In this document: piece by piece, positions 55,231 to 63,574 of the stretch
Layout of the letters: each line of letters starts with the position of its first letter
Position numbering within the stretch: position 1 is the stretch's first letter
Assembly: GCF_029892045.1 (NCBI RefSeq)
Contig: NZ_CP120368.1
Span: forward strand, 1,176,001-1,240,000
DNA: 64,000 nucleotides
Direction of reading: 5' to 3'
DNA from: Sinorhizobium numidicum
GTDB lineage: Bacteria > Pseudomonadota > Alphaproteobacteria > Rhizobiales > Rhizobiaceae
Position numbers and translations under genes: made by a program
The notes under the pieces: model-generated
Databases searched by the model: none
Told to the model about the DNA's origin: nothing
What the model saw: the letters and a program-made list of their open reading frames with translations, nothing else

Positions 55231-57120
55231 TTAACCCGCCATCGCCTCTTCATATTCGGCCGATAGCTCGAACCACTGCTCTTCGGCTTGCGCCAGCCTT
55301 TCGGCCGCCTCCGCGCGTTCCTTCGCCCGCTGGGCAGCCTTTGCCGGGGCCTTCTCGTAGAGGGCGGGATCTGCAAGCTCCGCATCAAGAGCGTGAATCA
55401 GTTTTTCCAGCTTTCCGGTCAAGGACTCGATTTCGTTAATCTTTTTCCTGAGCGGCGCCAGCGAAGCGCGCTTGTCGGCATTGGCCTTGCGCTGGTCCGC
55501 CTTCGACAGGATTTCGTCCGCTCCATTGAGCTTCGGCTTATCCTCCCTTGATTTCGGGCCGCCGACGATGAGGCTGCGGTAATCCTCAAGATCGCCGTCG
55601 TAATTCGCGACCGTGCCGTCGCGTACCAGCCACAGGCGATCGGCCGTGGCTTCGATCAGATGCCGGTCGTGAGAAATGAGAATGACCGCGCCTGAATAGT
55701 CGTTGAGCGCGGCGATCAAGGCGTTGCGGCTGTCGATATCGAGGTGGTTGGTCGGTTCATCGAGGATGAGCAGGTTCGGCGCGTCAAAAGCGGCAAGCCC
55801 CATCAGAAGCCGCGCCTTCTCGCCGCCGGAGAGGTCCTTGGCGGGCGTTTCCATCTTTTCGGTGGCGAGGCCCATCTGCGCGACCCGAGCGCGCACCTTT
55901 GCTTCCGGCGCATCGGCCATTCGCCGGCGGACGTGCTCAACGGCGCTCTGCGTCGGGACGAGATCGTCGAGCTGGTGCTGGGCGAAAAATCCGATCTTCA
56001 GCCCGGGAGCGATTCGTACTTCGCCGGATTCCGCCTGGAGGCGGCCCGAGATGAACTTCGCGAAGGTTGATTTGCCGTTGCCGTTGGAGCCGAGCAGCGC
56101 GATACGGTCGTCCGCGTCGATGCGGAGATTGAGCCGTTTGAGGATAGGCTTGTCCGGTTCGTATCCGACAGCGCCGCCCTGAATGGCGACGATCGGCGAG
56201 GCGACCTGCTTTTCCGGGTCGGGGAAGGAGAAACCCTGAACGTGCTCCTCGATAACCGCCGCCACGGTGCCCATGCGCTCAAGGGCCTTGACGCGGCTCT
56301 GGGCCTGGCGGGCCTTGGACGCCTTTGCCTTGAAGCGGTCAATGAAGCTCTGCAGATGCTTGCGCGCCGCCTCGTTCTTGGCTTTCGCTTTCATCTGCAA
56401 TTCGTCGGCTTCGGCCTTCTGCCGCTCGAACTGGTCATAGGAGCCGCGATAGAAGGTGAGCTTCTTCTGATCGAGGTGAACGATCGCGTTTACTGCCGTA
56501 TTCAAAAGGTCGCGATCGTGGCTGATGATGATCACCGTATGCGGATAGCGGCGGATATAGTCCTCGAGCCACAAGGTACCCTCGAGGTCGAGGTAGTTGG
56601 TAGGTTCGTCCAGGAGCAGCAGATCCGGTTCGGAAAAGAGGACGGCTGCCAGCGCCACGCGCATACGCCAGCCGCCGGAGAAGGAGGAGGCGGGGCGTCG
56701 CTGCGCATCGTGGTCGAACCCAAGGCCGGCGAGGATGGTTGCCGCACGCGCTTCCGCGGAGTGGGCGCGAATATCCGCAAGCCGTGTCTGGATTTCCGCA
56801 ATCCTGTGCGGGTCGGTTTCGGTTTCGGCCTCTGCGAGAAGCAACGTGCGCTCCTTGTCCGCCCTCAGCACGATCTCGATCAGAGGCTCCTCTGTACCGG
56901 GCGCTTCCTGCGCCACCTGGCCGATGCGGGCGCTCTTCGGCAGTGAGACGCTGCCTGCCTCGGCCGGAAAATCACCGCTGATGATCCGGAAAAGCGTCGA
57001 TTTGCCGGCGCCGTTACGCCCGACGAGTCCGGCCTTCGTGCCCGCAGGTAGCGTCACGAAAGCATTGTCGATGAGAAGGCGGCCCGCGATGCGGGCGCAG
57101 AGGCCGGTGATCTGGATCAT
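55231..57120 (-). CDS. ABC-F family ATPase (YheS/Uup-like)
   Basis: 629-aa soluble protein with two ATPase domains and no membrane part, as in ribosome-acting ABC-F factors. Domain 1 has GRNGAGKST and SFSGGWRMRVALAAVLFSEPDLLLLDEPTN. The linker (about residues 240-300) is rich in Lys/Gln. Domain 2 has GSNGNGKST and DLSGGEKARLLMGLAAFDAPNLLILDEPTNHLD. The C terminus is a charged coiled coil (about 545-629). Start ATG 57120 (MIQITGLCAR), matching family length; the frame continues to 57204 without similarity. Confidence 0.9.
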   Translation of the reverse strand: MIQITGLCARIAGRLLIDNAFVTLPAGTKAGLVGRNGAGKSTLFRIISGDFPAEAGSVSLPKSARIGQVAQEAPGTEEPLIEIVLRADKERTLLLAEAETETDPHRIAEIQTRLADIRAHSAEARAATILAGLGFDHDAQRRPASSFSGGWRMRVALAAVLFSEPDLLLLDEPTNYLDLEGTLWLEDYIRRYPHTVIIISHDRDLLNTAVNAIVHLDQKKLTFYRGSYDQFERQKAEADELQMKAKAKNEAARKHLQSFIDRFKAKASKARQAQSRVKALERMGTVAAVIEEHVQGFSFPDPEKQVASPIVAIQGGAVGYEPDKPILKRLNLRIDADDRIALLGSNGNGKSTFAKFISGRLQAESGEVRIAPGLKIGFFAQHQLDDLVPTQSAVEHVRRRMADAPEAKVRARVAQMGLATEKMETPAKDLSGGEKARLLMGLAAFDAPNLLILDEPTNHLDIDSRNALIAALNDYSGAVILISHDRHLIEATADRLWLVRDGTVANYDGDLEDYRSLIVGGPKSREDKPKLNGADEILSKADQRKANADKRASLAPLRKKINEIESLTGKLEKLIHALDAELADPALYEKAPAKAAQRAKERAEAAERLAQAEEQWFELSAEYEEAMAG

Positions 57121-57438
57121 TCCGGCCTTTTGCCCCGACTTTTCCGAGAAGGCAAGGGGTGCGCCGAGTGAATGCAACCGGCGGTGCCTATGCATGACAG
57201 GCACGTTTTCAAGGGGCGATTGTTATAGAATCGTGGACAACGTGTTCCGATAATCAATACTTCTAAACATCATCATGAGGGACCACATCTATCGGCGAAG
57301 GGCACGGAACTGCTCTTCTGACCGCCTGGATCGGATTGAACGCTATCGGCAAGGCCACCGCGTTCGAAGAAATGATCCGGTCAGAGGCGGCCTCGACAAA
57401 CCCTCGTTCAAGCGAACGACCGATCAGGAGTGATGATT
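57121..57438. other. Divergent intergenic region
   Basis: About 318 bases between the ABC-F gene (minus) and the first YYxG gene (plus); should contain both promoters. No clear consensus, repeat or coding frame seen. Confidence 0.45.
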
Positions 57439-57720
57439 ATGAGGAACGCAATCCATACTGCTCTTGCCGCCACCCTCGTCGCGACCGCCGTTCTCGGCGG
57501 CGCCTCCGCTGCCTTTGCCGGCGGCAGCTACTATGAGGGCATCAGCCCCACGCCGCTCCACACGGAACGTGCCCCGAACGCGGGCGATGAGGTCTCCGTT
57601 CGCCGTGCCGAGGATGGCTCCATCGATCGTACCTCTACCGGGGCGGTCTCGAACTATGGTTCGCAGCCGAAGGTGATCTCGGGCGGTGAAGGCGAATACT
57701 ATCAGGGCATCAGCCGCTAA
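57439..57720 (+). CDS. Small exported YYxG protein, paralogue A (93 aa)
   Basis: Signal peptide (ALAATLVATAVLGGASAAFA) with cleavage expected before GGSYYEGIS, so the mature 66-residue protein starts with the motif. A related GEYYQGIS ends the chain, and a TSTGAVSNYG segment lies between. AGGAG sits 8 bases before ATG 57439; ATG 57433 is too close. It is closely related to the next gene and shares length. No known domain recognised; function unknown, expected in the periplasm or outside. Confidence 0.75.
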   Translation: MRNAIHTALAATLVATAVLGGASAAFAGGSYYEGISPTPLHTERAPNAGDEVSVRRAEDGSIDRTSTGAVSNYGSQPKVISGGEGEYYQGISR

Positions 57721-57746
57721 GGGCGGTCGTTCCCGCAAGAATAATT

Positions 57747-57766
57747 ACGGGGTGGCAAAACCCCGT
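57747..57766 (+). terminator. Hairpin between the YYxG genes
   Basis: ACGGGGT (57747-57753) pairs with ACCCCGT (57760-57766) across six bases, 26 bases after paralogue A; a short T run follows (TTTT, 57776-57779). Partial terminator or stabilising hairpin, about 30 bases ahead of paralogue B. Confidence 0.5.
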
Positions 57767-57796
57767 GATCGCATCTTTTCAGCAAGGAACACTCCC

Positions 57797-58078
57797 ATGA
57801 CCAAGTCCATTGCAGCTCTTCTCGTTGCCGCGGCCGTCGCCGGTGGCGCTTCCGCCGCTGTTGCAGGCGGAAGTTATTACGAAGGCGTCAGTTCGGCGCC
57901 GCTTTTCACGGGGCGGGCAACTGCTTCGGCCGGTGCCGGTGCCTCGGCGAGCACCGCCGACCGCGGCGATTATTATGCTGGCGTGGACAACAAACCCGTC
58001 GATGCGACGTCGACCGGCGCCATTGCCAATGGCCGCGCCGCCGCGCCGTTCGGCGACGCAGGCGACCAGAACAACTAA
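57797..58078 (+). CDS. Small exported YYxG protein, paralogue B (93 aa)
   Basis: MTKSIAALLVAAAVAGGASAAVA is a signal peptide; the mature chain starts GGSYYEGVS, as in paralogue A. It carries a second DYYAGVDN motif and TSTGAIANG. AAGGAAC precedes ATG 57797. Both products are 93 aa with the same layout, so they arose by tandem duplication. A weak hairpin, GACCCGG/CCGGGTC (58110-58136), follows. Function unknown. Confidence 0.75.
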   Translation: MTKSIAALLVAAAVAGGASAAVAGGSYYEGVSSAPLFTGRATASAGAGASASTADRGDYYAGVDNKPVDATSTGAIANGRAAAPFGDAGDQNN

Positions 58079-58109
58079 TATTACCTCCCAAGCCTGACGC
58101 GAATCGAAT

Positions 58110-58140
58110 GACCCGGTCCCCGAGTGGAGCCGGGTCGTTT
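58110..58140 (+). terminator. Hairpin after YYxG paralogue B
   Basis: GACCCGG (58110-58116) pairs with CCGGGTC (58130-58136), followed by GTTTCGC. The stem is short with a weak T run, but position 31 bases past the stop codon fits a terminator. Confidence 0.5.
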
Positions 58141-58320
58141 CGCGTTCGCCGAAATCATCGGACGTGAATGGCGATGAACCGCGCCGTGCACCTTAGAAGC
58201 CGATTGATGAGGCCATCCGCAGCGTGCGGCTTTTGCTGTGGTGCTGTGCCAGGCGTTCCTATCTCGGCTCCTGATGATACTTGACGATTAAAGTCAGCAA
58301 TTATATGCCCCCTCGCTAAA

Positions 58321-61002
58321 ATGGAGGTGGCCTTGAGTGCTGGCGAGTTTTCAATATCCACGTTGTTTGCCGCGAACCTGACCGTTCACGGCGACAGGCC
58401 AGCGCTTCTGATGCCCGGCGGGAGGATCGTAAGCTATCGGGAATTGGCGGAGCGCGTCGACCGGCAGGCGTCGCAGTGGCGCGGCAGGCGCGGGCTGGCA
58501 ATGATCGAAGCCGATCTCTCGGAACATGCTGTCGTCGCCTATCTCGCCGCGCTGAAAGCCGGGCATGCCGTGGCCATGCAGAGCCTGAACTCCATGGATG
58601 CGGACCGGCAGATCCTGAAGCCGGAATTTTGCTATAGCCGTTTCGACGGGCGCTGGCGGCTGGAACGGCTGGAGGGAGCCACGGAAGCGCTTCATCCCGA
58701 TCTTGCCGTCCTGCTCTCGACATCCGGTAGCACTGGCCATGGCAAATGCGTCCGGTTATCTGCGGCAAACATCCAGTCCAATGCACAGGCGATCGCCGCA
58801 TATCTCGGCCTCACTGCCTCGGATCGAAGCTGCCTCGTTCTGCCGATCCATTATTCCTACGGCTTGTCGGTGTTGAATGCCCATCTCGCTGTCGGCGCAA
58901 GCGTCTATGTCCCAGGCGGTTCGATCCTCGACGAGGCCTTCCTCGATGGACTGGCCAAGAGCGGCAGCACCAATCTTTCCGGCGTTCCCTATTCCTACGA
59001 CCTGTTAGAAAAGGTCGGTTTCCGCGAACGGGATTTCCCGGACTTGCGCTTCATGACGGTGGCAGGCGGACGTCCGGCACCGGAAATGATTCGCCGCTAC
59101 AACGAACATCTGGCGCGGCGCGGGGCGCTCTTCTTTGCAATGTATGGCCAGACCGAAGCGACGGCGCGGATCGCCTATGTGCCGCCGGATCGGCTGGCGG
59201 GCAGGGAGGACCGGATCGGTATCGCGATATCCGGGGGAAGCCTCACGATTGAGGACGACCAGGGACGGCTGATTGCGGCTGCCGAGACGCCCGGAGAACT
59301 CGTCTATCGCGGCCCGAATGTGATGATGGGCTATGCCGGTTCGCGCGCCGATCTGGCGCGCGGCGCGGAGCTCGCGGAATTGCGAACCGGCGATCTGGCT
59401 GTAAGGGATGCTGAAGGGTTCTTCCGCATCGTCGGACGAACGAAGCGCATATCGAAAATTGCCGGCCTGCGAATCGGCCATGACAGTCTGGAGGCAGCCC
59501 TTGAGCGTCGCGGCATTGCCGCCGCCGTCATCGGCGACGATGCCTGCATTCATGCTTTCTATGCCGCGACGCCCGGTTCCGGTAGACCAAGTCCCGAGGA
59601 AGTCCGCAGGATCCTTGTTGCGGCCAGCGGCTTGACCCTCATGCAGATAAAGGTGTCGTGTGTCGATGAACTGCCGCGGCTGCCTTCCGGCAAGGTCGAC
59701 TACCGGCGCCTCCAGGACCAAGCGGAGGAGCGCGTCCGCACCGACCATGGCGACGGCATAGCATCGCTTTTCGATCAGCTCTTCTATCCGAAGAAAGTTC
59801 AACCGGGCGACAGCTTCCTTTCGCTCGGCGGCGACTCGCTTCGTTTCGTCCAGCTTTCGGTAGGGTTGGAAAAAGTCCTGGGTGAGGTGCCCGAGGCCTG
59901 GGAAAAAATGACGGTGGCGACACTGGCGACCCTGCAGAAGCGGGAGACGAAGGGGCGGCAGATCGGTTCCGATCTCATGATCCGGGCACTGGCGATCCTG
60001 CTCGTCGTCCTGCACCATGAAACGCTGTGGCCTATCCCCGGCGGATCAGCGGCGATGGTTATCCTTGCGGGCTTCGGCCTCGCACGTTTTCAGGTTCGCG
60101 CACTGCTCTCGGGGGCGGTGCTGCAGATCCTGCGGCCGCTCGGGCAGATACTCGTTCCTTATTATCTGATCGTAGCAGGCTATGCGCTTGGCTGGGGCCA
60201 GGTACCTTGGGCCTCGGTCTTCCTCGTCGGCAATTTCGGTTTCGCCGATCCGGAACGCCACGACATGGTGCCTTATCTCTATTGGTTCATCGAAGCCTAT
60301 TGCCAGATGCTGGTCGTGTTTGCCGCCGTCTTCGCCGTGCCTTTTGTCCGGCGCGCTGGCCAGGCCAAGCCCTTTGCCGTGGGCATGATGCTGTTTGCGG
60401 CGGCACTTGCTGCGCGGCTGGCGCTGCCTCTGTTCGTGGACATCGGCAATCGCCAGATATTCGCGCTGCCCTGGGTTTTCTATTTGGCGGTTCTGGGCTG
60501 GTGCGCCGCCGTTGCCGAAACCACGTTTCAGCGCGTCATGCTGATGTTGGCCGGGACGGGCGCCTTCCTGTTCTTCGGCCTCTATGAAGGCGTGTGGATC
60601 GGCACGAAGATCAAGTATCTGCTGCAGATCGTGGTGTTGGCGACCTTGCTTTTCCTGCCGCGCATTCGGGTCCCGAAATGGGCCATCCGGATGATCTTGC
60701 CTCTCTCTGCCGCCGGCTTTCACATCTATCTGCTGCACCGTTTCGTGCCGGAGCTTCTGCTGCTGCCGATGCGGCCACTGTTATCGCCGACCGTCTACTC
60801 CTCTTGCGCTCTCGTCGGTGGAGTGGGACTTGGCCTGGTGATATGGACGGCTCACCAGCGTCTTCTCCAGTTGCTGGCACGCTCCGAAGGACGCCGGCGT
60901 CCACTCGACGCGCTGCGCCAGTTGGCCGGCCGGCTTCGCTTCGGGCGCGACGGTTTCTTACTGCCTCAGCCCGAAATGGCCGTCGCCGATCAGCAAAACT
61001 GA
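58321..61002 (+). CDS. AMP-ligase / carrier / acyltransferase-3 membrane fusion protein
   Basis: 893 aa with three parts. (1) Residues about 10-465: AMP-forming adenylation domain with LSTSGSTGHGK (132-142), YGQTEA (275-280), RTGDLA (355-360), GRTKRISKIAG and the catalytic Lys458 in LPSGKVDY. (2) About 475-540: carrier domain with the phosphopantetheine serine Ser506 in LGGDSLRF. (3) About 550-893: about nine to ten membrane helices opening with IRALAILLVVLHHETL, the acyltransferase-3 signature with catalytic His565/His566, and ending GFHIYLLHRF. It looks like a machine that activates an acid, holds it as a thioester and transfers it across or onto the membrane. GGAGG at 58323-58327 lies 5 bases before TTG 58333, which may be the real start. 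Confidence 0.8.
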   Translation: MEVALSAGEFSISTLFAANLTVHGDRPALLMPGGRIVSYRELAERVDRQASQWRGRRGLAMIEADLSEHAVVAYLAALKAGHAVAMQSLNSMDADRQILKPEFCYSRFDGRWRLERLEGATEALHPDLAVLLSTSGSTGHGKCVRLSAANIQSNAQAIAAYLGLTASDRSCLVLPIHYSYGLSVLNAHLAVGASVYVPGGSILDEAFLDGLAKSGSTNLSGVPYSYDLLEKVGFRERDFPDLRFMTVAGGRPAPEMIRRYNEHLARRGALFFAMYGQTEATARIAYVPPDRLAGREDRIGIAISGGSLTIEDDQGRLIAAAETPGELVYRGPNVMMGYAGSRADLARGAELAELRTGDLAVRDAEGFFRIVGRTKRISKIAGLRIGHDSLEAALERRGIAAAVIGDDACIHAFYAATPGSGRPSPEEVRRILVAASGLTLMQIKVSCVDELPRLPSGKVDYRRLQDQAEERVRTDHGDGIASLFDQLFYPKKVQPGDSFLSLGGDSLRFVQLSVGLEKVLGEVPEAWEKMTVATLATLQKRETKGRQIGSDLMIRALAILLVVLHHETLWPIPGGSAAMVILAGFGLARFQVRALLSGAVLQILRPLGQILVPYYLIVAGYALGWGQVPWASVFLVGNFGFADPERHDMVPYLYWFIEAYCQMLVVFAAVFAVPFVRRAGQAKPFAVGMMLFAAALAARLALPLFVDIGNRQIFALPWVFYLAVLGWCAAVAETTFQRVMLMLAGTGAFLFFGLYEGVWIGTKIKYLLQIVVLATLLFLPRIRVPKWAIRMILPLSAAGFHIYLLHRFVPELLLLPMRPLLSPTVYSSCALVGGVGLGLVIWTAHQRLLQLLARSEGRRRPLDALRQLAGRLRFGRDGFLLPQPEMAVADQQN

Positions 61003-61034
61003 GAGGCGCGGCCGCATTGGATCATGTCGCCGCG

Positions 61035-61547
61035 CTAATCCGCCCACCTGGTGCCATCTGTCCGCAGGAAGAAAACCAGATCGAGTGTCAATGACGGGCC
61101 GCCAAGCGCGGTCAAGATCGCGTGCGCCTGGCCGCGGTGATGGGTCTGATGATTGAAGAAATGCGCAAGCGTCGGTCCGAGCCTTTGGGTGATATCGACC
61201 GGCGTCGTGAGCGGCGTATAGGTGAAGCGTGTTGCAAGCCGTGCCTCGTCAAGGCTGTCGACCCAGGCGATGATGCGCTCGTCTTCCGCCACTCGCGCCG
61301 CCGTCAGAGCGTCGAGGTCCTCATGCAGGATTGCATCAAGTGCCGTCGGCGCATCCCCTTGCTTGGTGAAGCGCTTCATCCAAACCCGGTCGGCAACGAG
61401 AATATGGTTGAGCGTCCGATGCAGCGAGCCGAAGAAGGCGCCCTTGTCTTCGCGGAACTCGGCGTCCGAGAGTTCCGCCGCAGCGGTATAGAGCCGCCGA
61501 TTGGCCCAGCGATTGTAGTCGGCAAACATCCGGTAGTGGTCGTGCAT
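61035..61547 (-). CDS. DinB-family metal-binding protein
   Basis: 170-aa four-helix-bundle protein of the DinB/YfiT group. The metal triad is His48 (TLNH), His133 and His137 (FFNHQTHHRGQ), all in place. Typical opening MHDHYRMFADYNRWANRRLY. Members act as thiol transferases or have unknown roles. Start ATG 61547. The gene is convergent with the fusion-protein gene, 32 bases away. Confidence 0.85.
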   Translation of the reverse strand: MHDHYRMFADYNRWANRRLYTAAAELSDAEFREDKGAFFGSLHRTLNHILVADRVWMKRFTKQGDAPTALDAILHEDLDALTAARVAEDERIIAWVDSLDEARLATRFTYTPLTTPVDITQRLGPTLAHFFNHQTHHRGQAHAILTALGGPSLTLDLVFFLRTDGTRWAD

Positions 61548-61573
61548 CGGTGATCTCCGTGGTTCGCGGCAGC

Positions 61574-61680
61574 CTACAGCGGCGTGCGTCTTTTCAGACG
61601 CACAAAGGTCGCTGTAGCACTTTGAATTGCTGCATGTTTTTATCCTTAAATCGGCTCCGATTTAAGGAAACGTGCAGTAG
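61574..61680 (+). repeat. RIME1-like mosaic element, copy 6
   Basis: The best preserved copy: CTACAGCG..GTGCGTCTTTTCAGACGCAC..CGCTGTAG (61574-61616), then GCTGCATGTTTTTATCCTTAAATCGG..CCGATTTAAGGAAACGTGCAG to 61678. It lies in the divergent gap between DinB and the GST gene. It gives the reference sequence against which the other five can be compared. Confidence 0.82.
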
Positions 61681-61787
61681 CGCGGATTAGCATTCCGGTG
61701 TCGAATGCCACTCATGAAATTTACTGATTTGATCTACCGGCCTCTCTGCCGTCGAATGGGTGTCGGAACATCAAATCAGGAGATCGC

Positions 61788-62477
61788 ATGCCCCGTAAGC
61801 TTTATACTCTGTGTGGGACCGACAAGGCCCGCCCGTTTTCGCCACATGTCTGGAAGACGAAGCTCTCGCTTGCCCATAAGGGACTTGCCTTCGACATTGC
61901 TCCCGTCGGCTTCACCGAAATCCCGAAGTTGGAGGAGGGGGCAACGAAAATCGTGCCGCTGCTGCGCGACGGTGAAAAACTGGTCAAGGACAGCTTTGAG
62001 ATCGCGCTCTATCTCGAGCAAGCCTATCCCGAACGTGCAACGCTCTTCGGCGGCGAGGGCGGCAAGGCCATGGCCCGGTTCGTCGAGGGATGGTCGCAGA
62101 TGACGCTGCACCCGGTGATTGGGCGCATCGCGATCATGGATATCCATGACAGCCTCGATCCTGTCGACCAGGCCTATTTCCGCCGGAGCAGAGAGGAACG
62201 CTTCGGCCAATCGCTGGAGGAGATTGCCGAGGCAGGACGGTCGGATATCAAAGCTTTTTCGACGAAACTCGAGCCGCTGCGCCACATGCTGAAAGCCCAG
62301 CCCTTCCTCGGCGGAGACAGGCCCCTTTTCGCCGACTATATCGTCTTTGGCGCGCTGCAATGGGCACGTATCATCTCGCCACACCGGTTGCTCGCCGCGG
62401 GCGACGTCGTCTTCGACTGGTTCGAGCGGTGCCTCGATCTCCACGATGGTCTCGGCCGTTCCGTGACAGCCGCATGA
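61788..62477 (+). CDS. Glutathione S-transferase family protein
   Basis: 229 aa. The N-terminal thioredoxin-like domain (RKLYTLCGTDKARPFSPHVWKTKLSLAHKGLAFD; ATKIVPLLRDGEKLVKDSFEIALYLEQAYPE, glutathione-binding Ser in KDSFEIA) is followed by a helical C-terminal domain. Resembles the group of bacterial GSTs related to beta-etherases (LigE-like), but the substrate is uncertain. Start ATG 61788, preceded by GGAG. Confidence 0.85.
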   Translation: MPRKLYTLCGTDKARPFSPHVWKTKLSLAHKGLAFDIAPVGFTEIPKLEEGATKIVPLLRDGEKLVKDSFEIALYLEQAYPERATLFGGEGGKAMARFVEGWSQMTLHPVIGRIAIMDIHDSLDPVDQAYFRRSREERFGQSLEEIAEAGRSDIKAFSTKLEPLRHMLKAQPFLGGDRPLFADYIVFGALQWARIISPHRLLAAGDVVFDWFERCLDLHDGLGRSVTAA

Positions 62478-62514
62478 AACCGGCGCTGGAGGCAGCGAAT
62501 CATCGGCGCTCCCC

Positions 62515-62543
62515 CTTGTTTTGCTCGGAATTGGCGGCTAATG
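62515..62543 (+). promoter_or_regulatory. Candidate promoter of ndk
   Basis: CTTGTT (62515-62520) and CTAATG (62538-62543), spaced 17 bases, lie between the GST stop and ndk. Would give a leader of roughly 28 bases. Confidence 0.35.
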
Positions 62544-62577
62544 AACCGCCACTTCAAGAAACAAGGGAATTGAGCCA

Positions 62578-63000
62578 ATGGCGATTGAACGTACTTTCTC
62601 GATGATCAAGCCGGATGCTACGAAGCGCAACCTCACCGGCGCCATCACCAAGATGCTCGAAGATGCCGGCCTGCGCGTCGTCGCCTCGAAGCGCGTCTGG
62701 ATGAGCCGCCGCGAAGCCGAAGGCTTCTACGCGGTTCACAAGGAACGTCCGTTCTTCGGCGAACTGGTCGAGTTCATGTCTTCCGGCCCGACCGTGGTTC
62801 AGGTCCTCGAAGGCGAGAACGCCATTGCCAAGAACCGCGAAGTCATGGGCGCCACCAATCCGGCCAACGCTGCCGACGGTACGATCCGCAAGGTTCATGC
62901 GCTTTCGATCGGCGAAAACTCGGTTCACGGTTCCGATGGTCCGGAAACGGCGGCGGAAGAAATCGCCTATTGGTTCGCCGGCACCGAAATCGTCGGCTGA
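62578..63000 (+). CDS. ndk: Nucleoside diphosphate kinase
   Basis: 140-aa enzyme balancing NTP and dNTP pools. [19 protein letters not shown] opening and the phosphorylated His117 in [13 protein letters not shown] are conserved. Start ATG 62578. Followed by a terminator hairpin. Confidence 0.97.
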   Translation: MAIERTFSMIKPDATKRNLTGAITKMLEDAGLRVVASKRVWMSRREAEGFYAVHKERPFFGELVEFMSSGPTVVQVLEGENAIAKNREVMGATNPANAADGTIRKVHALSIGENSVHGSDGPETAAEEIAYWFAGTEIVG

Positions 63001-63045
63001 TTCACATTCTTCGTTTCGGCTCGTAATACGCTGAAAACACTCTTG

Positions 63046-63073
63046 AAACCGGGGCGGAAACGTCCCGGTTTTA
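63046..63073 (+). terminator. Terminator hairpin after ndk
   Basis: AAACCGGG (63046-63053) pairs with CCCGGTTT (63064-63071), extended by wobble and C-G pairs around GGAAAC, followed by a short T/A-rich stretch. It lies 45 bases past ndk and immediately before the end of the convergent lipoprotein gene, so it can serve both. Confidence 0.6.
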
Positions 63074-63574
63074 TGTTGGGCAGCTTGCCGTCTCGAAGCG
63101 CTCCGGCGCCTTGCCGTCGTGGAATACAGCGGGGTTCTTGTCATAACCCGGCCCTTCGACGAGCGGTTTCGCCGGCATCACGTCCTGATCTATGTCGGAG
63201 ATCACCGTCGTTTCCAGTTTCTGCAGCGTTGCCCCATCCGGTCCCTTGACTTCGATTGTCACCGCGTATGGCGTCTCCTTCTTGACACAAGTAATATCCG
63301 GGCTTTCCAGCACCACCTTTTCAAGCTTTGGAAAGAGTTTGCGCGTGAGCGTCAGCGGCTCGCCGCCGGCGGGATTCTCGAAGCGGGCGACGACGACACT
63401 GCCGTCCGGGACCGGCTCCGTCTTGTTGAGGGTGACCATGTAGGTGGCGTAGGCCAGCCGGTAGTTGAACACGAACATCTTGCCGGTCAGCTTCAGCGGA
63501 TCGGGCCCGGTCTCGCGTTGGCATCCGGCAAGCCCGGCTGCGGCGATGAGGACAACGGCGGCGAGCATCTTCAT
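63071..63574 (-). CDS. Hypothetical lipoprotein (167 aa)
   Basis: Lipoprotein signal with lipobox LAGC (cysteine at residue 18 or so: MKMLAAVVLIAAAGLAGCQRE). Predicted attached to the envelope by the acylated cysteine. The rest is beta-rich with two Cys pairs (ITCVKK, ETASCPT). Start ATG 63574 overlaps the stop of the CGNR gene (ATGA), so the two are translationally coupled. Not recognised as a named family. Confidence 0.75.
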   Translation of the reverse strand: MKMLAAVVLIAAAGLAGCQRETGPDPLKLTGKMFVFNYRLAYATYMVTLNKTEPVPDGSVVVARFENPAGGEPLTLTRKLFPKLEKVVLESPDITCVKKETPYAVTIEVKGPDGATLQKLETTVISDIDQDVMPAKPLVEGPGYDKNPAVFHDGKAPERFETASCPT

